NCBI GenBank assembly: GCA_002319925.1
Contig: DCFP01000065.1
Coordinates: 1-15,682 of the forward strand
DNA: 15,682 nt
Source of the DNA: Holophagaceae bacterium UBA1801
GTDB taxonomy: Bacteria > Acidobacteriota > Holophagae > Holophagales > Holophagaceae
Direction: 5' to 3'
Shown here piece by piece: positions 15,445-15,682 of the stretch. Numbering within the stretch: the stretch's first letter is position 1; every line of letters starts with the position of its first letter. Position numbers and translations under genes: made by a program. The notes under the pieces are model-generated. The model ran no database searches. It worked only from the letters and a program-made list of their open reading frames with translations, and was not told the DNA's origin.

Positions 15445-15477
15445 AAGGGCCGACATCAGTCGGCCCTTCGCAATTTT
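15445..15477 (+). terminator. Terminator-like hairpin after tRNA-Gln
   Basis: A perfect 10-bp stem AAGGGCCGAC/GTCGGCCCTT (15445-15454 with 15459-15468) with loop ATCA is followed by CGCAATTTT. The T-run is short and starts 5 nt after the stem, so termination may be incomplete. Confidence 0.7.
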
Positions 15478-15493
15478 GGAGGAAGGATTCGAA
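15478..15493 (+). repeat. Antisense copy of the tRNA-Gln T-loop and 3' acceptor strand
   Basis: GGAGGAAGGATTCGAA is a perfect 16-nt reverse complement of 15416-15431 in tRNA-Gln. It lies just past the terminator hairpin, so a read-through RNA could pair this segment with the tRNA 3' half. It recurs at 15662-15677. Confidence 0.85.
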
Positions 15494-15501
15494 TCGCCTA
15501 T

Positions 15502-15582
15502 GGCGCGCAGGTAGAGCAAGGCTTCGACAGTCCTGTGGACTGTAGAAGCCGTTCGGCCGCAGGCCGATGCTCGTGCGCAGCC
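15502..15582 (+). ncRNA. Candidate structured RNA: three-way junction inside the tRNA-tail repeat
   Basis: The 81 nt are almost wholly paired on paper. The closing stem is GGC/GCC (15502-15504 with 15580-15582), GCGCA/TGCGC (15505-15509 with 15574-15578) and GAGCA/TGCTC (15514-15518 with 15568-15572). It encloses hairpin A, GGCTTC-g-ACAGTCC-tgt-GGACTGT-a-GAAGCC (15520-15550), and hairpin B, CGGCC-gca-GGCCG (15554-15566). No coding sense is evident. Whether it is transcribed, or is a DNA palindrome of REP type, cannot be told from sequence. Confidence 0.5.
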
Positions 15583-15601
15583 AGAGGCGCGGCCCGAAGG
15601 G

Positions 15602-15682
15602 GAATCCTTCCTCCCCAGCCATTCGCCAAGGGCCGACACTAGTCGGCCCTTCTCAATTTTTGGAGGAAGGATTCGAATCGCC
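15602..15682 (+). repeat. Tandem unit 2 (cut by the window end)
   Basis: This second copy of the tRNA-tail unit contains tRNA-Gln 3' nucleotides (15602-15621), a terminator-like hairpin with loop ACTA (15628-15651) and the antisense tRNA segment (15662-15677). The window ends just where the structured part of the unit would begin, so the array probably continues. Confidence 0.85.
15628..15660 (+). terminator. Second terminator-like hairpin in the tRNA-tail repeat
   Basis: The same 10-bp stem AAGGGCCGAC/GTCGGCCCTT appears with loop ACTA, followed by CTCAATTTT and one further T. The stem is identical to the first copy. Confidence 0.65.

Overview
The window is a compact, GC-rich chromosomal segment of a Gram-negative bacterium. 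LPS genes (kdsD, an lptF-lptG permease), a bacillithiol gene (bshA) and a yggT-divIVA pair, together with SpoVG and high GC, fit an Acidobacteriota member, perhaps Holophagae (Geothrix-like). This assignment is an inference from gene content, because no marker gene is present.

Layout. The left edge (1-228) holds a minus-strand tRNA-Met(CAU) with promoter and terminator, followed downstream by an inverted copy of its own T-arm and a GC-rich hairpin. Next comes bshA (minus). Divergent from it is a plus-strand run yggT-divIVA-phzF (1418-3059). Converging on that is a long minus-strand cluster from 10191 down to 3080: a small unknown gene, an in-frame coaE-tldD fusion, two macro-domain genes, tldE/pmbA, a phosphohexomutase and a SAM methyltransferase. 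Several junctions in it are TGATG stop/start overlaps. Upstream, also on the minus strand, are kdsD, a single-polypeptide LptF-LptG permease and mnmA (14777-10271). spoVG is divergent on the plus strand. The right edge is a plus-strand tRNA-Gln(UUG) followed by the start of a tandem repeat array that runs off the window.

Most notable. (1) Downstream of tRNA-Gln lies a 183-bp tandem unit that re-uses the last 20 nt of the tRNA, the terminator hairpin and an antisense copy of the tRNA 3' half. It then carries about 81 nt that fold on paper into a three-way junction. tRNA-Met has the same order of parts, built from its own T-arm, so this looks like a tRNA-tail-linked element family. The closest analogue I know is the rtT repeat of E. 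coli tyrT. (2) CoaE and TldD are joined in one frame, and the +1 frame at the junction contains a perfect TGATG overlap, suggesting a recent one-base frameshift (or a sequencing error). (3) Two macro-domain genes, one with its catalytic positions replaced, sit between the two halves of the TldD/TldE protease. (4) LptF and LptG are fused.

How the genes work together: kdsD supplies the Kdo precursor of LPS and LptFG exports LPS. MnmA thiolates U34 of tRNAs such as the tRNA-Gln(UUG) in this window. CoaE makes CoA and BshA starts bacillithiol. TldD/TldE form a peptidase, probably linked in function or expression to the macro-domain proteins.
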